The notes under the pieces: model-generated
What the model was told of the DNA's origin: nothing
What the model saw: the letters and a program-made list of their open reading frames with translations, nothing else
Database searches by the model: none
NCBI RefSeq assembly: GCF_020085105.1
Contig: NC_058053.1
Span: 17,692,388 to 17,756,387, forward strand
Reading direction: 5' to 3'
Origin: Siniperca chuatsi
Taxonomy: Eukaryota > Chordata > Actinopteri > Centrarchiformes > Sinipercidae
DNA length: 64,000 bases
Made by a program: the position numbers and the translations under genes
In this document: in pieces, positions 24,688-36,900 of the stretch
How positions within the stretch are numbered: position 1 is the first letter of the stretch
Layout of the letters: every line of letters begins with the position of its first letter

Positions 24688-25243
24688 TGTGGTAGTCTGC
24701 CACCATTGCCTCTTTAGCCCTGTGTTCTCTGTTGTTTTCCCCTTCCTGGTGTTTCCTGTGTGTCCCCTACTTGTCTGTAGGTGTGTGTGTATGTGTGTAT
24801 GTCACCGGCTCCATGAATCCTCACCTGCTGCTGATCACCGGCACACCTGTCCTCTATCTACTCATCAGTCTCCACAGCTTATATGCCAGACTCTTCCACT
24901 ACACCGACGCCAGATCGTCCCCGTACACTGTACGACCACTATGTCAAGGCTCTGCTAAGAAATACGCAGCTAAGTACTTTGCAAGTATATTTTGTTTCCT
25001 CGTGTTTTTGATCCTGTCTTCTGCTCTGCCCAAAGGATTATCCTGTGCTGGTGATCAGCTCCTGTTGTTCTCTGGATTCCTGTCTGCCTGTCTGCCTGCC
25101 TCTTCAGCCATCTCCACCTTGCTTGTTCTCCACTGCTACACCCCGGTCCAATATCCATGCTTGTTATAATAAAGTCTGAATCAAGTGACTAAGCTACCTT
25201 GTGGTTCTGCATTTTTGTGGGTTCGAAGATCCTACATACGACA
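24688..25243 (+). mobile_element. Solo LTR of an LTR retrotransposon
   Basis: A 556-bp block begins TGTGGTAGTC and ends TACATACGACA (5'-TG...CA-3'). It is flanked by the direct repeat GGAAC (24683-24687 and 25244-25248), a 5-bp target duplication as expected for LTR integration. An AATAAA hexamer at 25168-25173 followed by a short R/U5-like tail fits LTR architecture. No gag or pol sequence is adjacent, so it is a solo LTR left by LTR-LTR recombination. The family is probably Ty3/Gypsy-like but this is not certain. Confidence 0.7.
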
Positions 25244-25363
25244 GGAACAAGATGTGTTAGACGTTGATGTTGTAAGACGTTAGGGAATAACAATCTGGGA
25301 ACTTATATAAATAATTATACTAGGTATTTTCTAACTAACAGGTACCTATTCTAATACCATGGG

Positions 25364-25482
25364 GTACAGTATGACCTATTGAACAACTATCTGGCATTTG
25401 GATTGTCAAGGCACCTGTTCTCACTGTGCCTGTGTGGGTTCCTCCCAAACGCCAGATTGTTGGTCAGTGGGTCATACTGTAC
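25364..25482. repeat. Long imperfect inverted repeat (hairpin)
   Basis: The left arm 25364-25402 and right arm 25443-25482 are inverse complements over about 39 bases with few mismatches; the outer 13 bases (GTACAGTATGACC) pair perfectly. The loop is about 40 bases. It could be the palindromic end of a MITE. Confidence 0.75.
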
Positions 25483-26562
25483 TTTAAGTTGCAAGTATTA
25501 GGGGCAATGCAACTATCTCTCTAAACAAGCAATATGTATATACTGTATGTGTGTGTCTGTTTTAATTCCTATAATGGTGCTACTGTATCAATTTGTGAGA
25601 TGATGGTGTTACAGTGCAGTAAATTCCAGCATACATGTGTTCAGGAGTGTGTGGGTGGTGCTAATCTTAATGAATACAGAAAAGAGAGCTAGAGAGGTCA
25701 CAAAGTTAAATTATGCATGTAGTGTAATTAGTCAATCAAGTGTTTAAATTAGATGTTGATGTCTCTTTGCCACAAATGAGAAGACGACACTCCCTCAGGT
25801 CAAAGAGGGCTTTCCCCAACGAAAAGAACATTACCAGCGACAAGAAGCACAATTATATGTGCTTTGTGTACAAACATGTTAATTACTGCTCACAAAAACT
25901 CCCGGTTTATGATGTCTGGCTGTTTGTGTGTTCATCTACAATCAGACTTCATATTTATTTGTTTTCTAATGATGCCATTAGTAGGTTATTAGCTTATCTG
26001 ATATATGGCTTTAATTACATCCTCATCACATCCTGTACTGCTATTGTATCCAGCAATTTAGAACCCACACTTACATTTTTAATGTCCATCATTACACTTC
26101 TGGTGTAGTCACAAAAGCAAAATGTGATCATAATGTGCTATTTAGCTCTTAATTTCTTTTTCATTATCACCTTTGATTTCCAGGATTTTCTCAGTCTTCA
26201 GCACAGTACACACAATGGCAACATTCTTAATGAAGATGAAACTTACTGGCCCTACAGATATTTTTATTCCTAAATTAATCTGTCTTGTTTTGTAATGGTA
26301 TTAAAATCTTATTAGTCAGGATACATAAGCTTCAAATAACATAAATAATTTGTTGAATGCCACTCACATATACACTCACAACACATATAATCACATTTAT
26401 TTGAAGCTCAACATTTTACGAGTTGAGACATAATATTGAATAAATTGGACGTTGATAGGGGTTGTAATGAAAATCTATATGGAGAGATAGGGACACACAT
26501 GAACATGCACACAGATACACAGATACATACACACATATACAGACGAGTCCATGCATGCACAC

Positions 26563-26810
26563 AGTTCAATTAAATTTCAATTCAAATGTATTTATATTAG
26601 TGCCAACAGAAGTTATCTCGTTGCACTTTTTCTATAGAGCAGGTCTAGACCGTACTCTTTATAATATTATTTACAGAGTCCCAGCAAATCCCACCATGAG
26701 CAAGCACTTGGCGACAGTGGCAAGGAAAAACCTCATGCAGAACCAGACTCAGGGTAGGCAGTAATCTGCCGCTGCCGGTTGGGTTTGAGAGAGAGGCTCA
26801 CACAGGCTCT
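26563..26810 (+). repeat. Teleost dispersed repeat (retroposon-like)
   Basis: Sequence such as TTCAATTCAAATGTATTTAT, AGCAGGTCTAGACCGTACTC and ATGAGCAAGCACTTGGCGAC matches a repeat I recognise as abundant across teleost genomes, in its usual order. The 69-residue open frame across it is not a gene. Its exact class (SINE or LINE fragment) is not something I can assign. Confidence 0.65.
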
Positions 26811-28173
26811 GCTAATAAAAGAATCAGCCATAAAAGAATATCCCAGGCACACTTACATACATAAATACATTCATCCAACACTCCAGAGAGAGCGTTCAAG
26901 CAAAAAATTTGAAAAATGAGAATATTTGCTTTAATGTATTATTAGAATTATTGATATGAGCCCACCCTCTCTTAGCCATGTGCAATTAAAGTGGAAGTAA
27001 TAGGTAATATGTATGATCACTGGCTGCACTGCACACACACACACACACACATATAATGGTTGCACCATCACATGAATATGAAATTCGAATGATGGAGTTT
27101 TATATCGTTCTACCCTTCCTTCCTTCATCTTTCTCACTTTCAGTCCTCCTCCCCCATCCTCATTTCTCCTCCCTCTCTTCTATTGGTCAGAGGCCTGAAG
27201 CTTTGAAATATTTAACATTTCAGAATGATCTGCGTCCATCTTCCTCTTTTATGGTGAATCAGACAGCTTTGCTTGAACCCAGGCTTTCCATATTGAGAAA
27301 AAAGCTGTTCTTGTAGGTTATCTTCATATAGTCTGTAAGATTCAGTGGTGTTTCTCTCTCAACATGTTTGAGCTGGTGATGGGATCACAGAAGATCACAT
27401 GTGTATTACGTAGTGGGGTAAAATACTCTGTCTGCTTGCACATTCATCAGTCAGAGGCTGACTGTGTGAGTAGTGGCTAGAGGAGTGGTGGAGTGGTTTT
27501 GGCAACCACGGGGGTAGGAGGATGTGAGGAGGTGGACTGATTGCCAGAGAACACAGGAAACGTCCTCCTCAGGCACTGGACAACCCCTGTGGGATAGACA
27601 GCTATGATTGTCTGCATCCTGAATCAACAATATTGGAACAAAACATCTTCACACAACGAGCCATCTTCAACTGTAGCAAAATATCCATTTAAGGCTTAGG
27701 GAGAAGTTCATCTCTCATTCCTTAAAATCTGTAAGGAATGGGGGTTCATCCTTAACTTACTGCTACAAGTTAGTCAATAAATGAAATTTTATTCAGTAAA
27801 GTAGAATTTTTATTTTGTTAAGCTTTAGTTCAATGCACCAAAATGTGAATGAATCCACCGAAACACTGACATTAAATGATAGGTCTGGTGATATTCAACA
27901 TTTTCCTTATTGCCAACAAATCCCATGAAAAGACCAAAACCAGCAATGACCTGATCCTACTAACAAGTACTTTTGTGTAGCTGAAGACTGATATACAGGT
28001 AACTTATTCCTCTGTGCCATAGAGCTCCATTGTTGTCTAAAAAACCTCTAAGAACATACATGAGCTACAATGTTGCACTGGGTCTCTCTTAACATGGGCA
28101 CTCATGTTGAGTCATTTTCACGTAAACAGCAGTGATATCGCAAATACTCACTAGAGCACCAAATGTGTATTAA

Positions 28174-28400
28174 TCCCAGTCGTGGAAAGTAATTAAGTAC
28201 AATTTTGAGGTACTTGTAATTTACTTGAGTATTTCCATTTAATGCCACTTTATACTTCTACTCCACTACATTTTGGAGGCGAATATTATACTTTTTATTT
28301 CACTGCATTTATTTCCACAGCTTTAGTTACTAGTTACTATGCAGATTTAGATTATTAATACAAAATATAAATCAACTAATACATTACGATGTGTATTCTC
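28174..28400 (+). repeat. Teleost dispersed MITE fragment (GTACTTGTA.. family)
   Basis: The stretch GTGGAAAGTAATTAAGTAC...TTGAGGTACTTG...CTTCTACTCCACTACATTT follows the consensus of a very common teleost non-autonomous element. No terminal repeats or target duplication could be set for this copy. Confidence 0.65.
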
Positions 28401-31400
28401 ATAGGTTAAGATACACAGACAGGGTAGGGTGGTCGGAAAGTAAAGAGACTAACGTGTCTCTTGCGGTGTATGTCTTTTCATTGGATTTGTTGACAACTAC
28501 AAAAATATAGAACATTGCCAGTTTTAACATTAAATACACTCTCTTCAACACAACACACTTTCTTCCAAGTCTAAATAAAACATGTACAAGATGACTGGGC
28601 AACAGGTAATATATCATTTTATATATTTTTAAAATACTTTTTAAACACATTATACATCCAGAAGTGTGGCAAATACGAACATGGTATAGAGATTAATTAA
28701 CATCTTGATCATTAACTCAATAATGAATACTTGGTTTAATTTAGATGACCATAATTGATTGATGGGGCCTAATTGTGCATACATTAAGCACAATTCCGAA
28801 TTTAAAATATAATGATTTTGTTTGAGAATTAAGAGATGAGCACACTGAACAATGAAATTGCCATCTGAGAGTTTGACTTGAGGGGGCAGGGAGCCTGAGG
28901 ACCATGGCACTGAGGTTTTCTTCCTGTCGCAATACAGAAAATGGCTGTCGCTATTCAGTGTGACTGACGCTGTAACTGAGCTCTTCATTTACATACATTT
29001 ACATACCAACATTTCACTCGTTTCATTTTCTATTTAATGGGGTTTCAACTAAATGGTAAGAGTGGGGACCTTATAGGTACAAACATTGTGTTACTGTGCA
29101 GGATAACACGGTGTATGTTTAGATATGTTCATGTGTATATGGGTGAGGGAATGTATATTTGCACATACTGTACAGTATATATTGTATGCATGTGATTAGT
29201 AGACTTCAAAGTGAGTTCAAACACATGAATTTGCTAAAGATGTTCTGGCAAGACATGACCTATATGACATTAAATTCCAAACGAGAATAATCAAAAGACC
29301 AATAGCAGTGGAAATGCTAACAGCTTTAGGTGACAGAAGATTAAAACCTCCAGAAGTATAGTATAGAGGAGAGACATTTGGTCAACACATGGCTATCCTT
29401 GTGTACAAAATAAATTATATAATGAAAGCATATATAGGGGAGAGTCAATAGATACACATTTGCATTTGGAGGCCTTTGGGATCTGAGAAATAGTGGTCTT
29501 GCAGGTTGCAGCCTAATGAGATAGGCCTTTACAGTGATAGCATGTGAGAGGAGCTTTGATATGCAAGGAATTGGGTGGTTGACGGTCTAAGCTTTCATGT
29601 GTGACGGTACTGAAATAAGAGGATTTACCAACGCCTTCCACAGTTTCACTTGTCTTCATCAGCAGCAATGCCTTTTCTTTAGTTACACGCTGTCAACCTT
29701 TAATAAATACAGACTAGACACAGCATGGGTCTGTCAGCATTAATTCAGATCATTTGGGAACTTTCAGTCAGGAAAAGCTCACAGCTAATAATCAGGTCTC
29801 ACGTGCACTGGCAACTATAAAGCTGAGTCTTGCTAAATATAATAATATGATCCTCTAATTAAGATTAAAGGATCAGACATCTCTTCCACACCTCCATTTA
29901 TAACAGAGACATAATAGGAGATGATTATGATGATAAGCCTGACCTGTTAATATGTCCACAATAAATGCTGCAGATCAGAGAAGACCGAGACTGTGACAAA
30001 GGACAAAAATGGACACATGAGGAGACAAACAGATCGACATAAATGAACAAAAAACTGCCAGCAGCAGAAGACAAACAAATCTGCAACAAAAAAAATATAA
30101 GTGTAAAACTGCAGCATTTAATTAATCGTTTGCTTATTACCTACTGTAATAACCTAGCATTACATCCAAAGCCAAGCAGCATAACATTAGCTAATTTCTT
30201 TATTTTGTGGGGTTACAGTTATGTAGCCCTGTTCGGAACTGACGCATTTGCTGTGTGGGAGATGGTCCTGGATACTTCTATATCAGAGTTTACGTTAACG
30301 CTAGCGGTTGCGTCCTTCTCTTTATTTGGTTTGTGGACGTTTACACTTCAGCACCCCCAGCCAAACTTAGCTTTACGTTTCCCAAACTCACTGGTCTCAA
30401 AGTCTTTTCTCTTGTAAAAGTGGCACAGAAAGTCTAACCTCTGTGTTAGACTTTCTTATTATGTTAGATCGGATAACATTTTAATTCTATTTTTGTTTAT
30501 AATACTGTGCTATAATACTAGGGCTAAGCAGCTCTACCCTCCAATACAAGAACAATGTTGATCTTTATTTACATGTCTTCTACTTAAATCAGCTTGTGAG
30601 GATGCTAACTTTTGGCCTAGGACATGTAGCTATAGCCTCAGTCTTTTAGCATTTTATCATGTATGTAGCCATCAGATGTTAAAGACCTGGTAGCAGGGTT
30701 TTCATTTTAAAATGAATAAGCTGAAACCAATAAAAATTTGCATTAATTTGCTAGCTAGCTACAGCTGATAAAATTTGCCAGTGTCAGTCATCATTGTGGC
30801 TGCTTTTGTTTACTCCGGAATTAAATCAAAGACCTGTTGTTTTAAAAAAATTACCATGAATTTGTAAGGTAAATCTGCCATCGCTATCACTGGAAATTGC
30901 ATACGTGCAGTACTAGAATGGAAAGCTTGAGAGCCATAGCAACAGTAATCGATGGATCAGTTTAATGAATGTTCAAGTAGCTCTTCAGTGAATTTAAATT
31001 AAAAAGTGACCTGTAGTGTTTGCAGGGTAATGTTTGTGAATGTGCATATTATTGTTTGAAAAAACTTGCTGTAGGTTGTAAGAAAGAAAAAAAAGTCTTC
31101 ATTAGGAGCAGGTGTGTGTTTGTACATGTGTGAGAGTGAAATGATATGGGTGACTGAGTCAGCGAGTGACTCAAATACTGGCAAACCATGTTGTTGCCAC
31201 TATGTTGCTTTACGTAACAGTTTGTCAGCTGATAGAGGAGCAGAGGAGTCAGTGATGGAGACTGTAAACATGGAAGTTTCCAGAGAGCAAAAGGTCAAAG
31301 GCGTCTGTTATCTCTCTGGAGGGATTCACAGTTACAGTTCACTCTTTATAGCTTTGCCCTTGTTGCCCATGTTGATGGAAAATACTCATGGCACATAAAT

Positions 31401-33435
31401 ATAAATGGCTGGAAATACACATGCATACACAAACAGAAGGTAACCAAAAAAAGCAAAGTCTCTCCGTTACATCCTTCACACATGCTGTCGCCGTAAGGCT
31501 CCATGTATGTAATTTTATGTTTAATCTGGAGTCTCCTGAGACATTGAAGGACAGCCACGCTCCATAATGTTGTTGAGCCAGCATGTGTTGCTATGGTGTG
31601 AGCACATTTTCTGACATGTTCAGACCACTGCTGAAAAACAAGTAACTCCCATGAGGGTCTCCCCCACAATAACTGTGTGACAGCATTTGTGTCTGTGAGC
31701 GTGTGTACATGTGCATGTGTTTTTGTTGATGTAGGTGTTACTCTGGCCTTCACAAAGGCTAATGGTAGGGTCCATTAACACCAGAACAACCCTAATAGTA
31801 CTGTAAATACTTGGTCTGCTGGTGTGATGATAGCTTTGTTCAATAATTCAGCAGCTGCTGAGAAAATCAACAATCTTGTTTTCTAAAAGAGCAAACAACA
31901 TTGGAGACAATGTCATCTGATAACCAGGAGCACAACTCACATAGGGCACAATAGATTATGTGCAGTATGTATGGCTCTACTCAGATGTTCAGCCTGATTC
32001 AGTGTACAATATATAAAGTGAAATGGTTTTATTTTACCCACTTTTTTGGTCTTTTGTTGACAACATCACCATCCACTTAGTTGTTGAGCATTCTCAGCGT
32101 TAGTAGCTGTAACTGGTTAGCTTCAGCATGCGTGGCCCTTTTATCTATTGTAATTGGACTTCTTTCAGTGGGAGCACATTTGTTAATGGTGCTTGAGGTA
32201 AGTGATGACTTCATTCAGTGTGCAAATGAAGCAGCCAAGGCGGTGAGAGATTCCTGCATCCAGCTTGTAATATTAACCGAGATAATTTAGCAGGAAACAC
32301 GGTAAAAGGTTATTTACGATATGCTGTTATGGATTTGTCTGCTGAGTAAATTAGAATGTAAGTTACAGTGTAGTTACTTAAACACAGCCGATGTGTACTG
32401 TGCAGTGAGCCAAGAGCTCTCCACCAACCCTTTACACAATGAAGTGACATTAAGACAGATGGCAGTGTCATGCATAATCAATTGTGCATTTCTTTTCAAC
32501 ACATAGTTTAACAATCATTAGTTGGTCACTTACATTCTGATGTGACAAGACCATAAAAGCTGAAGAAAGTGTTGCCATCAGTTTGGTCCATCGTGACTGA
32601 AATACTGGATATATTTCAGTCCTTGATATAATATAGATAATTTTCAACTAATCATATGTGTTCTTTATTGACATGTCTGGTTAATTACAAGAAGGAAAAG
32701 TTGTGCTGTACTGAAAATGTAATTTTAACTATGAGTCTTCACACCCTTGGCTGCTAATGTTCACACAACACCCACAATCTCTCAGAAAGAACAGTACCTA
32801 ATCACTATTCCTCATTGGTGTGAAGACTGGACCGTACAGAGTGTACCTTTTTTTTCTCCGTGGTTTAACACTGCAAACATGAACTGCATGTAAAACTAAA
32901 GAATAACTCCTGTGCTGCTCTCCCTGTCTGAAAGGCCCTTGTCAAAGAACAGATGCTCTGTGCAGATAAATGGATACATTTATGGCTCACCAGATATCCA
33001 CAAACAAACATTACTGCTCTGCTTTCTCCACATATTAATCAGCTGTTTGATTTCTGCATGTGTAGTTATGACAGGCAAGATGTCAGTGCCAGGTAGCAAT
33101 GGGATGGAATGTAATCTCACACAGTGTAATTCATGACCTTTTCACCCTCTCTTCGTCTGGCAGTTCCGCCTCCCTTTCTGTGGACGGTTTCTATGGTTCC
33201 CTTTTTGCCTGACTTCCACACACACCATGTCCCATCCTCAGTCTCAGTTTCCAGTACTAGACACGGATGGTCCATGAATGCCAACCATCTGATCGTACTA
33301 ACTGTCCAGAAGGCCCAGGCAGACCGTCCTGTGCTGACTGCCAGTCATTTTTCCACGATAATTGTTCCTAATGCTATGCTGCTTCCTGCTACGGCTTAAA
33401 TTCAGAGATTGCTGTGAATACACCTCAGTAGCTTA

Positions 33436-33950
33436 TTCAGCAACATTTTGGGAAATGTGCTTATTTGCTTTCTTACCAAGAGTTAGATGACAAGATCAAT
33501 ACCACTTTAATATCTGTCCGTTAAATATGAAGCTACAGCTAGCGGCCTGTTATCTTAGCTAAGCAGGGGGAAACAGCTAGCAGGGAGTTTCTGAAGTCTC
33601 CACTGGTTGCCTGGCAACCTCAAAGTGACGACAAGACTTTAGGAAGTCCCTGCTAAAACCCCCGTAAAAAACCACAACTTGTCAGTTTTACACTTTTGCT
33701 TTTGTACGGATTAAACAAACAAGATATAACATGTTAATTAGTGAGCTTTACAGGTGCTGGCAGGCTGATTTTGTTACCTTTGGACAGAGCCAGGCTAGTT
33801 GTTTCCCCCTGTTTCCAGTCTTTATGCTAAGCTAAGCTAACTGTCTGCTGGTTGTAGCCTTATATTTAATGGACAGACATGAGAGTGTTATCGATCTTCT
33901 CATCTAACTATCGGCAAGAAAGCAAATAAGTGGAATATCAAACTATTTGA
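33436..33950. mobile_element. Foldback-type MITE with long terminal inverted repeats
   Basis: The left arm (from about 33446: GTGCTTATTTGCTTTCTTAC..) and the right arm (..GGCAAGAAAGCAAATAAG at about 33913) are inverse complements. The match continues inward for about 150 bases on each side, through AGTTAGATGA, TAAATATGAAG, AGCTAGC and GGGGGAAACA. The unit looks like a very common teleost foldback element. No ORF is present. Confidence 0.75.
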
Positions 33951-36900
33951 AGAATTAGTATGATAATTTGAAAGGCATTTGTTTGCTGTCAGCAAATGAC
34001 ATTGTTTCTCTTTTCTTTTTGTGTGTCTCCCTGCGAGCGATAATCCAGCATCTCTTTAGTGGAATCTTCCTCCCTGTTGAGGTCTTGTCAGTAGATGGAC
34101 AAGTCACAACAAAACGAGAGGCTAGGTGAGAGAACATATTGGCTGGTGCTAATGGTGTTAATTGCAAAGCACCATTGAATGTATAGATAACAGTGCAGGG
34201 TTACAGGACAGGACATTGATTTGCCTATAAATAAAGAGAATGGTATACCGAGAGAAACATAAAGAGTTATTTAAAAGATTAAGAGTGATATATTTGAGAT
34301 GAATAAAGAGAAAAGACAGATTGAGAGTTATACTGGAAATCCTCCCACAAATTCACTCCCACTCTTCCTCTTGTGCCCACGCACTCTCTGTTACTGTGAC
34401 GTCCACTCTTCCTTTTTACTCCTCCGCTCTGCTGTGGAGGCGTTCTGTTCTCCTCTCATTCATACACTGCCACGCTATTTTCAAATTTCTGAGTGGACAC
34501 TGTGCATTGAGTTGAAATTTCTGTGGAGGAAGAGGAGGAGGAAGCACCATGTTTGGCTTCATCCGAGCACATCAGATTTCCGATCATGCTGAGATCGTGA
34601 TCAGACCTCACATGAGAGCCAAGCTCTACAGATGGAATTATGTCATCTTTCTACATGGGAAATTGAGGCAAAAACATGATTCAGTAATATTCTCTAATAT
34701 CTAGGACAGTCTCTCTAATTACAAAAATAGTATAATCTTATTTTTTCAACTAAAAAACAACTAACATTATGCATTTTAAACTTAGTTCCTCCCTCCCAGG
34801 TATTCCCAGGTTTCAAGTAATCATTCTGAGAAACAAGTATGTACGCTGTGCCACACAACTTCACTACTCACAATCAGTCTGATCTGCCAGTGCCCAAAGA
34901 GAGATTTAGAACACAGGTCTGTAAACTCAAGAGTATTATTTTCATTTTCAAGTTTAGGGAGTACTTTTACTGGGAACTGCTCAAGCTACTACAATTACAG
35001 TCTTCACCAGTGTGTTCCTAATGGTATGTTATTTATTTGTGTAATACATTGCATGTATTATATGTAACCCTTTGGTACTTGACGTGACATCTTGATTCTT
35101 CATGAACTTAATTTTTTATTGAATGTGTGAATGTGCTTCACACTCAAAACATGTCTTTATAGTATACAGTTAGGAATTTATCTTCTTAAGGTGAATTATC
35201 TGTAAATTTGTCCTTCAGTCTGTTCCTCTTTAAGGTCTTTGACAAACTTTAAGAGTTTACAGTACAACAAAACATAAACATTTGGAAGTGTTAATATCAT
35301 GACTTTGCTAAAATGGTGAAGAAACAGAAAAAGCACAAAATGTGTCACCTAAAACTGAAAAAAGTAAAATAAAATAAAAATGAATGCAAGAGAATTACTC
35401 TTTAACTAATAGTCATTGATCTGAATAGTACCTAAGCATTAAACCCCAAATCTCCTGCAAAAAAGTGTGAGGCCTTGACCACAGGATCAAGTTTGTTACT
35501 CTCCACAAAGGGGTCCAGCATGGGCCTAAGTTTGCACCATGTCCAGTCAGAGACCTCAACACATGATCCTTTACTCATAAACCAGCAGGTGGGAAAACTG
35601 GAGAGGAACCCATTTCAAAGGTGCTGCTGTGTGTCAGAGCAAGTAATGGAGCTGCAGCAGGATGGAAACAGTCAAGTAGCAAAAGAAGAAGTAAAGTGAA
35701 AATATTGCCTTTTAGTTTTTTGGGGGGTTTGCCTCTTCACCTGCTGAAGCAGCAATGCTAAATAACAAAAGAAATTAAAACCGTTAAACAATTAACATGA
35801 TAATTAGCAATATAGTAAAGTAGCATATAATTAGTGGTATAATTAGCTTAAATCCTTTCAGGATGAAAAAGCAGCAATATGTCACCACATGCTGAGACTT
35901 TGAATGCATTTTGCAACTAGCAAACCAGACTGTAGTGGAACAATAGGCTGTTTTACTGTTTTTAGGATGGTGATAGGAAAAAAAAGTAAAATTACACTGG
36001 TATTAGCCTTAAACGTAAAAACGTAAAACGTGTATTGTCCTTGTGCTGTCACATGTGTGCCCGGTCTCAGCATGTCCAGCATGTACAGGAACCATGAGCC
36101 TATAACATAAGGTCACATCAAAAGGAATCTAAACCAGAGCGATAAAAAAAGCATGAAGAAAAAAGTGTATCTGAGGAGATACATGGCATGTCTATACCTT
36201 CAACAGGTCAACGGTATAAGGTTGTTTCATATACAACTGCTAAGGTTAACCATTTAACTTACAGACTGTTGAAAATATTCAGGTTCAAGATCAATTTGTC
36301 TTAGCATCCATTAAAATAATTGCCTGTTTGGTTGATTTTATTTTATTCTTTATCAATAGAGAATGTTTCAGGTTATTAGTCAAACCTCTAGCAATACATA
36401 TACAACATTTTTGGGTAACGTACATAAAACATATACGAAGCAACAATGCTTGATTTTCTATACTGGCTTCTCTATTTCAAATACTTATTACACTTATAGT
36501 ATAGTATATATTTTCAACAGTGGCTCCAGAGTTGTAGTAATTGTTGTAATTGAAAAGTGTTTTCACTTAAGTTGCCCGATTAGACTTATTCTTAAGGTGT
36601 GGTCGCACCAGATTTCGCTGTGTGGAAGAGGGGAGATGTATTTGCTTTTTATCGCAAATTGAACAGGAGGAGGAGGACAATGATAGAGGATAATGACTGT
36701 AGCGAGTTGATAACAAGCTGTATAATTTACCACTTATGGACTGCTGTTGTTAGTCCGCTAGCCACGCTAGGGGACTGTGTGGACATGCACAAACCGCAGG
36801 AATAACATCTCCCTCACCAAGATTTGTGTAGGGGTCCAGCCAATCTATAGTTGTTAACAGCACCTGTAGTAAAACAAATACACATAAAAAATTCCTAAAT

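Larger units (their letters stand above)
24565..25482. mobile_element. Candidate MITE-type repeat interrupted by the solo LTR
   Basis: The text on the left (GGTAGCACTTTATAATATGG...) begins like abundant teleost non-autonomous elements. Sequence right of the LTR ends in a long inverted repeat (25364-25482). The LTR appears to have inserted into this unit. Outer ends and family are uncertain. Confidence 0.35.
25483..33435. other. Intergenic region between irs2 and col4a1, part 1
   Basis: Apart from the dispersed repeats listed separately, this stretch shows no supported gene. The longest open frames (25740-26108 and 30043-30417, both on +) have no recognisable domain. A perfect 12-bp hairpin lies at 30427-30456 and a 10-bp hairpin at 32595-32621. 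Confidence 0.5.

Noticed and set aside
24732..25169. 145-residue open frame with CLPASS-like text
   Set aside because: It lies wholly inside the solo LTR and is GC/TC-rich LTR sequence, not a coding exon.
25740..26108. 122-residue open frame
   Set aside because: No family motif, and it lies in AT-rich intergenic sequence; nothing supports translation.
30043..30417. 124-residue open frame as a possible small gene
   Set aside because: No recognisable domain, no signal peptide or splice context, and codon usage looks like AT-rich non-coding DNA.
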